Positions 41,528 through 50,170 are shown, numbered from the stretch's first letter. The stretch: DNA of 64,000 nucleotides from Pseudomonas sp. (GCF_028293835.1 NZ_JAQGNX010000180.1:26363-90362), one strand, 5' to 3'. Numbers and translations: made by a program. Notes: generated by a model not told the origin, from the letters alone.

Positions 41528-43675
41528 ATGATCAGTACCTCAAGCGAGCTACGCGACGCCCCCGCCGGTAACGTATTACTCAAGCGTTATCTGTCGACTC
41601 GAAGCCGGACCGAGAGCCTGATCGCACCGCTCAGCCCCGAGGACATGGTCGTTCAGTCAATGCCGGACGCAAGCCCCGCCAAATGGCATATTGCTCACAC
41701 CAGCTGGTTTTTCGAGACCTTTCTACTGCGCGAGAACCTGGCAGATTACCGCCCGTTCGATCCCGCCTTCGCTTACCTGTTCAATTCTTATTACGAAGCC
41801 GTAGGTCCGCGTCAGCCTCGCCCCCAACGCGGGTTGATGACGCGTCCGGCCATGAGCCAGGTGCTTGACTACCGCAAACACGTCGACGAGCACATGCGCA
41901 CCTTATTGCAGTCGCCGGTGAACAAAGTGACCTCGGATTTGATCGAGCTAGGCCTGTCCCACGAAGAGCAGCATCAGGAACTGTTGCTGATGGATATCCT
42001 GCACCTGTTCAGCCTTTCTTCGTTGAAACCGGCCTATGACCCACGCTGGGCTAAACACCTGTCTGGACGCCGGGGTCAGTTCAAACCGCTTAAAGGTGGG
42101 CTTACCGAAATAGGTCACAAGGGCAAACGTTTCGCCTTCGACAATGAAGGTCCGCGGCATACTACGTTCCTGCAATCGTTCGAAATCAGCGACCGGCTGG
42201 TGACCAACGGCGAGTGGCTGGCATTCATGGCCGACGGTGGCTACAGCAAGGCCGGGCTTTGGCTGTCGGACGGTTGGGCCACGGTGCAGGCCAACGACTG
42301 GCATGCGCCGGGGTACTGGCAGCACGCCGAAAACGGCTGGCAGCAGATGACCCTGCGTGGATTGGAAGCGATCGACCCGGCGGCGCCCGTGATCAATATC
42401 AGTTATTACGAAGCCGCAGCGTTCGCCCATTGGGCCGATGCGCGCCTGCCGACCGAAGCCGAGTGGGAAGCGGCCGCCGTGGCGGGCCTGTTGGAGCAAG
42501 TTGACGACGTCGCCTGGCAGTGGACGCAAAGCGCCTACAACGCCTACCCGGGTTTTCGCCCAGCCGACAGCGCCGTGGGTGAATACAACGGCAAGTTCAT
42601 GATTAATGTGATGGTGCTACGCGGTGGCGCCAGCATTACTGCGCCAGGGCATTCGCGCACTACGTACCGTAACTTTTTTGGCCCGGACAAACGCTGGATG
42701 TTTTCCGGCCTGCGTCTGGCTCGCGACACGCGTCAGCCTGGCATGGTCAACAGCCACGACAGCGAATTCGCCCGTGACGTCGTCTCCGGACTGTCGGCTC
42801 CGGTCAAAAGCCTGTCGCCGAAGTACTTTTACGACGCGGCCGGTTCCGAGCTGTTTGAGGCCATTTGCAAAACCGCTGAATATTACCCGACCCGGGCTGA
42901 AACAGGTTTGCTGACCCAGGTGGCAGAACACATCGCGGCATTGATTCCCGAGCATGCAGCGTTGGTGGAGTTCGGCAGCGGTGCCAGTGACAAGACCCGT
43001 CTGTTGCTGGATGCTGCGCCACAGATCGCGCTCTATGTACCCATCGACATTAGCGCCAACGCTTTAAAGAAAGCCGCTGCGCTGCTAAAGAAACGTTACC
43101 CGACGCTGAACGTCGCGCCGCAAATCGACGATTTTAGCCGAGCAATGCAACTGCCCGCCGATGTGGCTGGACATACCTGCGTTGGGTTCTTCCCCGGCTC
43201 GACCATTGGCAATTTTACGCACGCCCAAGCGACAAAATTTCTACGCTCTGCTCACGCATTGCTCGGCGACCAGGCGCACTTCATTGTGGGTGTGGACCTG
43301 ATCAAGGACGCTGACATTCTGGTGGCGGCTTACGATGATGCCGAGGGCGTAACCGGTCGTTTCAATAAGAATCTACTGACCCGAATCAACCGGGAACTGG
43401 ACGGCAATTTCAAGGTTGAGGCCTTCGAACACTTGGCCGTGTGGAACGAAACCGAAGCGCGCATGGAGATGCACCTGGTCAGCCAGACAGAACAGGTAGT
43501 CAAGGTTGCCGGGAACACGTTCCACTTCGCGGCCGGTGAACGCCTGCACACTGAAAACTCGCACAAATTCACCGTCGAATCCTTCACCGAACTGGCCGCC
43601 AGCGCGGGTTGGGCAGTGAGTGATTACTGGGTGAGTGAAAAGCCCCAGGTGGCGTTGTTCAGTTTGAAAGCCTGA
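41528..43675 (+). CDS. egtBD: EgtB-EgtD fusion: ergothioneine biosynthesis
   Basis: A 715-residue single chain joining two enzymes. Residues 1 to about 400 are EgtB-like: a DinB_2 domain with H54/H57 (KWHIAHTSW) and H145/H149 (SHEEQHQEL) for the iron site, then an FGE/sulfatase-modifying domain (about 195-400, ending FSGLRLARD), for oxygen-dependent C-S bond formation on hercynine. Residues about 408-715 are EgtD-like (histidine-specific SAM methyltransferase): LSPKYFYDAAGSELFEAI, SAM site VEFGSGASDKTR (480-491), PGSTIGNF and TENSHKF. Together these give trimethylation of histidine and sulfur insertion. There is no stop or ribosome site at the junction; M406 marks the probable old egtD start. 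The C-terminal half is EgtD-type rather than OvoA-type. The C-S lyase must lie elsewhere. Confidence 0.92.
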   Translation: MISTSSELRDAPAGNVLLKRYLSTRSRTESLIAPLSPEDMVVQSMPDASPAKWHIAHTSWFFETFLLRENLADYRPFDPAFAYLFNSYYEAVGPRQPRPQRGLMTRPAMSQVLDYRKHVDEHMRTLLQSPVNKVTSDLIELGLSHEEQHQELLLMDILHLFSLSSLKPAYDPRWAKHLSGRRGQFKPLKGGLTEIGHKGKRFAFDNEGPRHTTFLQSFEISDRLVTNGEWLAFMADGGYSKAGLWLSDGWATVQANDWHAPGYWQHAENGWQQMTLRGLEAIDPAAPVINISYYEAAAFAHWADARLPTEAEWEAAAVAGLLEQVDDVAWQWTQSAYNAYPGFRPADSAVGEYNGKFMINVMVLRGGASITAPGHSRTTYRNFFGPDKRWMFSGLRLARDTRQPGMVNSHDSEFARDVVSGLSAPVKSLSPKYFYDAAGSELFEAICKTAEYYPTRAETGLLTQVAEHIAALIPEHAALVEFGSGASDKTRLLLDAAPQIALYVPIDISANALKKAAALLKKRYPTLNVAPQIDDFSRAMQLPADVAGHTCVGFFPGSTIGNFTHAQATKFLRSAHALLGDQAHFIVGVDLIKDADILVAAYDDAEGVTGRFNKNLLTRINRELDGNFKVEAFEHLAVWNETEARMEMHLVSQTEQVVKVAGNTFHFAAGERLHTENSHKFTVESFTELAASAGWAVSDYWVSEKPQVALFSLKA

Positions 43676-43686
43676 CCTGAGGCCCT

Positions 43687-43828
43687 CTGTGGGACGGTCC
43701 GCCACGTCTTCCACGCCGCGCTGTCGCGCAGCAAACACAAAACGTGTAGGAGCTGCCGAAGGCTGCGATAGGCCGGGGTCGCGGGCGACCGATTCCCGCT
43801 CGAATCGCAGCCATCGGCAGCTCCTGCC
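43687..43828. repeat. Partial composite repeat joined to REP palindrome
   Basis: 43687-43744 repeats the first third of the composite element (GTCCGCCACGTCTTCCACGC, CTGTCGCGCAGCAAACACAA). At the internal TGTAGGAG it switches to the other repeat family: GTAGGAGCTGCCGAAGGCTG ... CAGCCATCGGCAGCTCCTGC (43745-43828), a long inverted repeat like those at 19866 and 21373. The junction shows that the two families combine as modules at a TGTAGGAG boundary. Confidence 0.78.
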
Positions 43829-43867
43829 AGATATTTTTTAAGCCAATAAGTTATGCGTTGTCTTATA

Positions 43868-44002
43868 ACAGCGGAATCGCGTCTTCCCTCCCCCGCTTAT
43901 TTGAAAGAACGCGGCGTTCCTGAGCATCCCCGTGATTTGCTGAACCACGCCTGCCTGCTGCACAAGTTCCCGGCGACAGGTAAGATCGAACACTGGCCGT
44001 AA
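43868..44002 (+). pseudogene. LysR-type regulator remnant (substrate-binding fragment)
   Basis: The + strand reads SPAYLKERGVPEHPRDLLNH followed by ACLLHKFPATGKIEHWP and a TAA. This is the typical LysR-family stretch [A-S-P-A-Y-L-x-x-x-G-x-P-x-H-P-x-D-L-x-x-H-x-C-L]. Only about 45 codons remain and no HTH region is present. The frame closes at TAA (44000-44002) where the family usually has Leu; beyond it QTKDNVLPAAADK continues in frame to a TAG. The gene is therefore a truncated, decayed relic between a repeat element and the TetR gene. Confidence 0.7.
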
Positions 44003-44075
44003 CAGACGAAAGACAACGTGTTGCCCGCCGCAGCGGACAAATAGATTTCAACGTGTATAACCAGATTATCGAGCC

Positions 44076-44678
44076 ATGGCTAAACCATCACACCGGGACA
44101 AGATACTGACCGAAGGCCTTAAGGTCGTACATGAGCGTGGATTCGCAGGCGCAAGCGTGCGCGATATCGTGCAGGCGGCGGGCGTGCCCCAAGGATCATT
44201 TACCAACCACTTCGTTTCCAAGGAAATGTTTGGTCTGGAAATTCTTGATCGTTACGCATTGAACAACCAGCCGATGCTCGACGATACGCTGCTTAACCAA
44301 GCGCTTTCGCCGTTGGCACGGTTACGCAGTTATTTCGACTGGCATCAGGATTTTCTTCAAAAAGGCTGCCTCAAGAACGGCTGCCTTTTTGGCAACTTCG
44401 CTGCGGAGGCCAGCGAGCACAGCGAGATCATTCGCACTCGGCTGGTGGAGATATTCGCGTCGTTGCAGCACACCATCGCTGATTGCCTGGTCCAGGCCAT
44501 TACCGCCGGCGAACTACCGAAAAAATTCGAGTGCGAAAAAACAGCGCTGTTTATCGTCTCTTCGCTGCAAGGTGCGATGCTAATGGGCAAAGCCCAGCGC
44601 ACCACCGAACCGCTGCAGAGCCTGATCCACATTCTGTTCAACAACCTGTTGCAAGCTGGACCCACACAAGCTGTATAG
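44076..44678 (+). CDS. TetR-family regulator (paralogue of 37356-37937)
   Basis: A 200-residue repressor with HTH segment ASVRDIVQAAGVPQGSFTNH and a C-terminal domain with NGCLFGNFAAEASEHSEII. The N-terminal 60 residues are nearly the same as in the TetR at 37356 (shared HRDKILTEGL/NREKILTEGL, VVHERGFA, GSFTNHF, FGLEILD). No divergent target gene exists here; the region upstream is relic DNA, so its target may have been lost or lie elsewhere. The ATG has no clear Shine-Dalgarno, and a TATAAC lies 14-19 bases upstream, so the leader is very short or absent, as in its paralogue. Confidence 0.88.
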   Translation: MAKPSHRDKILTEGLKVVHERGFAGASVRDIVQAAGVPQGSFTNHFVSKEMFGLEILDRYALNNQPMLDDTLLNQALSPLARLRSYFDWHQDFLQKGCLKNGCLFGNFAAEASEHSEIIRTRLVEIFASLQHTIADCLVQAITAGELPKKFECEKTALFIVSSLQGAMLMGKAQRTTEPLQSLIHILFNNLLQAGPTQAV

Positions 44679-44726
44679 GCCTGGCCCGGCGGCTTCATCG
44701 GTGAGCAGGCTTGAAGTCATGCAGAT

Positions 44727-44748
44727 AGAGCCGCTTAGGCGCGGCTCT
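44727..44748. terminator. Hairpin between convergent tetR and toxin genes
   Basis: AGAGCCGC (44727-44734) and GCGGCTCT (44741-44748) pair perfectly across a six-base loop, halfway between the ends of the TetR gene and the giant minus-strand gene. There is no strong T run on either side. Its position suggests a bidirectional transcription end. Confidence 0.5.
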
Positions 44749-44779
44749 GCCTTAACGCTTTACTTGCCCAACGCCGTTC

Positions 44780-47700
44780 TCAAACAACAAAACTGACTCG
44801 GCCCAGTAACGTTATCAATAGCGTCAAAGAATCTGCGTTGCCCAGCAGCACCTTTGCGCGCTTATCCGCGTCGGTCAAAAACTGGACCCGGGCGTCTGCC
44901 AGAATTGAAGTCCCGGTTGCGCTTAATACAAAGTCCTTGCCCTCATCCACCTCATCGTTGAGATCCTCCCATCGGCCGTTTTTAAACCGCTTGAACAACT
45001 GGACCTCTGGCGTTTGGTGAGACAGAAAACGCTTCTGAATTTCCTTCATATCATCTTTGAGCCTGATCAACCCCGGCTCGTGGTCCGCCATCAAATCGAG
45101 GAAGGGCGCGGTGGATTCCACGTAAGCAATATCAAACGTATTGTTGCTCAAGTGCGAGACCTCATGGATCACGGAAGCGGCCCGATAATGAGAGGACATC
45201 TTGAAATGGGTTCCCGGTATTGGCATTTTGAGTTGATAAGGGGGCACCTGAAAAAACTGCTCACTCAAAAATATTCGCTGAAGCGGGTCTGACTTGATCG
45301 TGAACGCAAGCGCTGATTCAAAGCTGGGTTTGTTCAACCCAGTGACATACCGGAGTGATGAGTATGGCGCCAACGACGCGTCCAGCAGGGCTGCGAACAC
45401 TTTCGTGACTGACCTTCTGATGTCGACGACAAGCTCTGCCTTGGGCGTCGGCACACCAAAAAAGTCACCAATGATGCGAGTGACATTCGGCTCCAGAGCA
45501 CGGTTGGGCGACTCAAAATTCAGATTATCCAGGCATGTCTCAAGGTACTGCTTTGCCTGTAAATGGGCGCGGCCTATCTGTACCGCCTGCGTCCGATATA
45601 GTTGCCTGATGGTCGGCATCCCACTGGCAAGAACGGTAAACTCTTGCGCCACCACCCGGTCAATTGCTTTTACGGTGTTACTAGATGACTTAAAGCGTGT
45701 CAGCCCGCCTCCGCCCCCCATCAGCCCCCATCGTAGATTGAGTTCCCATTGCTGCCGCGCATTAAGCCGAAGGCTGGGGCCGACCTCTTCGTCCCTGACG
45801 ATGTACCAGAGGTCGTTTATTTTACGTACTTGATACACCCTGCCAGCAACAGCCGCGTAGTTCTTATTGGTCAGGGGGGCGTTATACAGGTTGTAAAGAT
45901 CGTCCCTAAGCAAACCGTCAAGGGAAATATCCGATGCTTCAAATACCTGTAAGCGTGATTTCACTTCAGCAGGCAACTGGGAATTTTTCCACGAAAACTC
46001 TACAAAGGTGTGGAGTTTACTTTGCTCGGAAGAGCGATCCTGTTCGACCTTCGAATGTTCCTTGGCAGCCTGTTTAGCTGACGCAAAAATCGACAAGGCC
46101 ACGGTAAACTCGGCTAACGCCTTGCCCCAATCCCGGCTAGCGACCGAGGCGGCTGATGACTGTAATAATAAGACGCCTTGCCATGCCGTTATCAGCAGAC
46201 CGAGTTCGCCGGGTAAAAATATGAGGGATTGCTCGACACCTAACGACATCAGATAGGTAAAGGATTCCCAATCTGCCTGTTTGTTAGTGACGGTCTGCTG
46301 TTTCGCAATGTCCTTAAGGACGTCCATTGCATTCTCAAACAGATACTGGAGGACGTTACCCTCTACAGGGTCGTAGTTCAAAGTGACCGGGGCCAGCGAG
46401 AACATTGGATATTCGACGTAAAACTCGACGCTCCACAGCGGAGGTATATGAAAGCTGTGGTGTCCATAACGAGTCTGCACCGCCGGTGAGACGCGTTGCA
46501 TGAGTTGTGATTGCAGGCTGCTTGAGCTCTGGATGTCCTTCAGTAACTCCTGACGGTCAACGTACTCCTTAAAACAAAACTGCGTGTTGAATATGGAATA
46601 CAACACTACCGGCCCCTGGGTGGCGTCTTTAGGGCCAATGACATAAAACCCTGGCACTGTATCGACTTCAGCACCGGCAGTGGCCACTAACCGAAGGGGG
46701 CACAGGACAATCTCCTCATCGTTAACGGCCTGTCGGGCGAGGGCATCCGGCATTTCCATCAAACCGCATACATAGTCGTATGCTTGAGCAGTCAGCTTGC
46801 CCTCCAGCTTCTTTTGCAACGCCAATTCAATCATCAGCGCTGGCCACTGTTTGAAAAACATGGACTTGCGGGTCGCGTAATCCGCCGCCTTGCTGTCCAG
46901 TTTTTGCACGAGCAACTCATGGTACTTTGCTCCCACATCCAACGTTCGAATCAGCCCCCTGATGTATTCAGGAGTAAGTGTCGTGGACGCCAGGCTGTCA
47001 TCCACTGACGACACAGAAAGCGTCGCGCCATGAACCGTAGAGAAATGATTAAGAGCGAACTGGGTCAGCGACTCGGTGAGAACCTCGGTCGCTGCGGGAA
47101 TAAACGAAGGCGTCTGACCAACACCCACTGGCGTTCCCACATATTTTGTGAGCGTAACCTTCAAGGTGTCAGGGTCGAAATAGTGGCCAGGGAAGTCGAT
47201 TCGCAACTGGTTGACAACTTTCTGACGCGCAAACACGTTCAGCCTCGGGATATCAGACAAAAAGCTATATTCGGAGGAACGGACGAAGGAGTAATGCTTG
47301 AGCACCTGGACGTAATCCTTTAAATCGTCCGTTGATGCATCTTTCAGCCATTGCGGCATCCGAGTGTTAAAAAGTACGTGTTGTATGGAGGCTGAAACGG
47401 CGTCCAATGCGGTTCCAAGAGAATCATCGATCTGGGCCGCAGCGATCATGCTGTAAAACAGTTCTGCCTCAACTCGGCACCGCTTCAAGAATTCAACGGC
47501 GTGGGTAATACCCTGCTCGCGACGGTTGAGTTCGACCGCTTGTATATGCTCGATGAAATGCCCAACGATCTGACGCGTATCGATGGAAAGCTGATCCTGT
47601 CGCGGGCGCTGAAGTATCGTACGGATGTTACTTTTTTGCGGTTCGGGAAAAACGTCCAGCCAGCGCTCGCCTTGACGACTGCTGTACAGGCGAGCAACCA

Positions 47701-50038
47701 TCTGCTGTTCGAAGTCAGTGCGATTATTGGCTGCCTCTATTCCGCGTAACGGAGTCCAGAACAGCACCTTGCTGTTCGGGACCAAGGGTTGGCAGAGCAT
47801 AAAAACATTGCTCATTTCCACAGCCGGGGAACCTGGCTCAAGGGTCAACCACACGCTATGGATCTGGACCGCGCTATTACCCAAAGCCGACTGCAGCCCG
47901 CTTGCAGGAAAATTCAGTGCTAATTCGAGCGCGTCGTATGTTTGCAGATCAGCCTCGATGAGGCGCCCTGCCAGGTCTTGCTCGATACGTAGCAATACCG
48001 CCCGCGCATCACTTGAGGTCAGCTTTGGGAATATCTGGGTGTCGCCTCGCCGCAGCCGGGACGTGTAGAATTTTCTGGTTTGATTGATTAACGCCGCTGA
48101 AAACGCTGATTGGGCCTGGTCGAGAACATATTTGATCAATTCAGGTGTCAGTCGAATCACATTATCGGCTGGCTGCGACGCTCGGGGGGTGATCAGTATC
48201 TGGCTTTGAGCTGTAACAGCGACGGTGTTAACACCGCTAAAACGCTGAACTAACAACGTGACCAAATCAATACTTTCGGTAGTCAGATCAATCGTGTCGA
48301 TGTTCGGCGGATCCAACGTCGCGTCCGTTAGATACACCCGGACATCTTCAGTGTCCAGGCAACCTTCACCTAACACGGCCAATACCTTGTTTAGCAGCTG
48401 TCGCGCGCACATTTCAGCACCCGGATGCGCTTGCCACATATGCGCGACATCGTCGTCCAGCCTTTGTATCAACTGCGACCAGGACGAAGACTGTGAAGTA
48501 GCGTGTACATCACTGCCAACATCGGTAACGGAGGCGGCAGGGGTCAAGGATGCTTTCAACCAGTTTTCAGCGAATGCACCTTGGGCTGCTGGCCAGCGAT
48601 CATGCCCCTCCAGGTACCCCAAACGCCGATCAATTAAGTAACGAATGTCCAGCGCGTCATCAATCATCACTGCGATTTGATTCTGTCTCGGTTTCGGCTG
48701 TTTAAGTGCAAACAGCACGTTGCTCGTCTGCAGGGCCATGATCGAGTCGATGCAGTTCAGGAACAGCGGACCTTCAATAGGATCATATTGCAGTTCCCAC
48801 GGCTGCGACGAACTCAGCAGCCCATGGTCGGTCAGCGCCAGATACCCCTGTAGTTCAACGACTCCCCCACGGGTTGCGAAATAATCATTCAGTTCCAGTC
48901 GATTATTGAATCGACGGAGACCTTTTTCTGCCGAGTAAATAAGCAGTTCCCGTAAGGATGGGACGACGGATTCAACTACAAACACACCAGCAAGGGTGGA
49001 GCGCTGTTGACTGCCATTTGTCAGGGTCAAAGCACGTAGTTGTAATTGGCCGCCCTCGCCGAACCGTTCAAGCCTGGAATCAAATAGCGCGCTTATCCGT
49101 CGAAAATCGTTAGCTACCAAAAAACCGTCGTTTCTGCGCGCGTACAACGTTTGGCGAAAGCCCTCAGCGAACGCATCGGCGAAGTACTCGCGGCGCGTCT
49201 GGCCCTGTCCGACAGGAGACCACCAATAATTACCGAGTTTAGTTTCGTAGGCGGTCGGCAGCCCGCTGTTCACGCTGGATATAGCGTGCTGAAAAGATTG
49301 CGATCCCGCTTGGTCCAGCGGCCTTCCGAACGGGTCTAAAAACTGACGAGTCATCCCCTGGGCCAGCGCCAGGCCACTGTAGTCATCGAACCCCGCTTCC
49401 AGCAGACTTTGCACCGCGGTAACGCTGCGGGTCGGATTAGACGTTCCGGATGATTGCAGTAACTGTAGGGAGTGAGACGACCAATCAATCGTCAAGCCGG
49501 GCAGCGCGGCATCGCATTGCTGCTGCAACACCGAACTGAACACTGAGTGCAAGGTGGGGATTTGTTGTATTTGGGTCGCCAATTCGTCAAGTTTTTTCAC
49601 CTGAAAATCGATGATGCTTAACATCCGGCTTTTGAACAAGGGTTGGTCGATTATCGCGTCTTCAAACGCAGGGACTTCATCTGTCTTCGAACCAAACCGC
49701 TCAAGTAGAGTTTGAATCAGTTCTTGTCGGTCGTTGAAACGCTCCAGCCCGTACAGTGGGGTATCAAGGTAAACCACCGCATAACTTGATCGGTAACTGA
49801 TTTGTACGGCAGCGTCGAGTTCGGAGGTGGTCGGCAAACCGCCGGTTTTGGTTATCCGGTCCAGGCGCGGCGAGATCCAGCCTTGATCCGCAACCGGCGG
49901 CGTCACCAGTGTCTGTAACCAACGGGCTTCGGCAGCATCAATGTGCCCAGCGCCCAGCGCGGTCAATACATTTTGATTAAATCGTTGTTTGAGTGATTCG
50001 GTATGAAAATAAGGGGTCGTAGAGGGGACAGGCAACAT
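44780..50038 (-). CDS. Giant toxin-like protein with M35-type zinc protease motif
   Basis: About 1,752 residues, AT-richer than its neighbours. No N-terminal signal peptide or RHS/VgrG/PAAR motif is seen. The sequence resembles the large DUF6543 / dermonecrotic-toxin-like proteins of Pseudomonas. A short module of the form (V/L)-x-Y-x-(T/S)-P ... G ... F-x-x-R-x-E-L recurs four times, near residues 88-115, 365-387, 758-784 and 1144-1169. YDP[IV]EG follows copies two and four (418 and 1222), so the protein looks internally duplicated. A hydrophobic stretch lies at about 1270-1300. Near the C-terminus HEVSH (1625-1629) is followed by TFDIAY (1634-1639), the HExxH ... T-x-D-x-x-Y aspzincin pattern of M35 metallopeptidases. 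The start at 50038 has AAGGA eight bases upstream; an ATG 24 bases earlier has none. It is probably a secreted or delivered toxin whose catalytic tip is a zinc protease; no immunity gene is evident. Confidence 0.8.
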   Translation of the reverse strand: MLPVPSTTPYFHTESLKQRFNQNVLTALGAGHIDAAEARWLQTLVTPPVADQGWISPRLDRITKTGGLPTTSELDAAVQISYRSSYAVVYLDTPLYGLERFNDRQELIQTLLERFGSKTDEVPAFEDAIIDQPLFKSRMLSIIDFQVKKLDELATQIQQIPTLHSVFSSVLQQQCDAALPGLTIDWSSHSLQLLQSSGTSNPTRSVTAVQSLLEAGFDDYSGLALAQGMTRQFLDPFGRPLDQAGSQSFQHAISSVNSGLPTAYETKLGNYWWSPVGQGQTRREYFADAFAEGFRQTLYARRNDGFLVANDFRRISALFDSRLERFGEGGQLQLRALTLTNGSQQRSTLAGVFVVESVVPSLRELLIYSAEKGLRRFNNRLELNDYFATRGGVVELQGYLALTDHGLLSSSQPWELQYDPIEGPLFLNCIDSIMALQTSNVLFALKQPKPRQNQIAVMIDDALDIRYLIDRRLGYLEGHDRWPAAQGAFAENWLKASLTPAASVTDVGSDVHATSQSSSWSQLIQRLDDDVAHMWQAHPGAEMCARQLLNKVLAVLGEGCLDTEDVRVYLTDATLDPPNIDTIDLTTESIDLVTLLVQRFSGVNTVAVTAQSQILITPRASQPADNVIRLTPELIKYVLDQAQSAFSAALINQTRKFYTSRLRRGDTQIFPKLTSSDARAVLLRIEQDLAGRLIEADLQTYDALELALNFPASGLQSALGNSAVQIHSVWLTLEPGSPAVEMSNVFMLCQPLVPNSKVLFWTPLRGIEAANNRTDFEQQMVARLYSSRQGERWLDVFPEPQKSNIRTILQRPRQDQLSIDTRQIVGHFIEHIQAVELNRREQGITHAVEFLKRCRVEAELFYSMIAAAQIDDSLGTALDAVSASIQHVLFNTRMPQWLKDASTDDLKDYVQVLKHYSFVRSSEYSFLSDIPRLNVFARQKVVNQLRIDFPGHYFDPDTLKVTLTKYVGTPVGVGQTPSFIPAATEVLTESLTQFALNHFSTVHGATLSVSSVDDSLASTTLTPEYIRGLIRTLDVGAKYHELLVQKLDSKAADYATRKSMFFKQWPALMIELALQKKLEGKLTAQAYDYVCGLMEMPDALARQAVNDEEIVLCPLRLVATAGAEVDTVPGFYVIGPKDATQGPVVLYSIFNTQFCFKEYVDRQELLKDIQSSSSLQSQLMQRVSPAVQTRYGHHSFHIPPLWSVEFYVEYPMFSLAPVTLNYDPVEGNVLQYLFENAMDVLKDIAKQQTVTNKQADWESFTYLMSLGVEQSLIFLPGELGLLITAWQGVLLLQSSAASVASRDWGKALAEFTVALSIFASAKQAAKEHSKVEQDRSSEQSKLHTFVEFSWKNSQLPAEVKSRLQVFEASDISLDGLLRDDLYNLYNAPLTNKNYAAVAGRVYQVRKINDLWYIVRDEEVGPSLRLNARQQWELNLRWGLMGGGGGLTRFKSSSNTVKAIDRVVAQEFTVLASGMPTIRQLYRTQAVQIGRAHLQAKQYLETCLDNLNFESPNRALEPNVTRIIGDFFGVPTPKAELVVDIRRSVTKVFAALLDASLAPYSSLRYVTGLNKPSFESALAFTIKSDPLQRIFLSEQFFQVPPYQLKMPIPGTHFKMSSHYRAASVIHEVSHLSNNTFDIAYVESTAPFLDLMADHEPGLIRLKDDMKEIQKRFLSHQTPEVQLFKRFKNGRWEDLNDEVDEGKDFVLSATGTSILADARVQFLTDADKRAKVLLGNADSLTLLITLLGRVSFVV

Positions 50039-50170
50039 CGCGAATTTCCTTGGCAAGAACATGAAAAGGAAATTTACCGACCGGGCCGACCCCTCCTGCG
50101 TTACATACAGCTAGCCGAAAACTTATTGTTATCGGCGTACACCATCGACATGCATGAGGTTTTTGGCGTT

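Larger units (their letters stand above)
43676..44075. other. Gap with repeats and a decayed LysR fragment
   Basis: These 400 bases lack an intact gene. From left to right they hold a partial composite repeat joined to a REP palindrome (43687-43828), a 45-codon LysR-type remnant (43868-44002), and the short upstream region of the second tetR gene. Confidence 0.75.

Noticed and set aside
41528..43675. OvoA (ovothiol synthase) instead of EgtB-EgtD
   Set aside because: The C-terminal half shows the histidine-specific EgtD motifs (LSPKYFYDAAGS, EFGSGASDKTR, TENSHKF), not the OvoA methyltransferase type.
43863..44051. Minus-strand 62-codon frame before the second tetR
   Set aside because: It is antisense to the LysR remnant, whose motifs are clear on the + strand; the minus-strand product resembles nothing.
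37320..44760. Composite transposon bounded by the two tetR paralogues
   Set aside because: The paralogues are in direct orientation but diverged, and no transposase, terminal inverted repeats or target duplications are visible.
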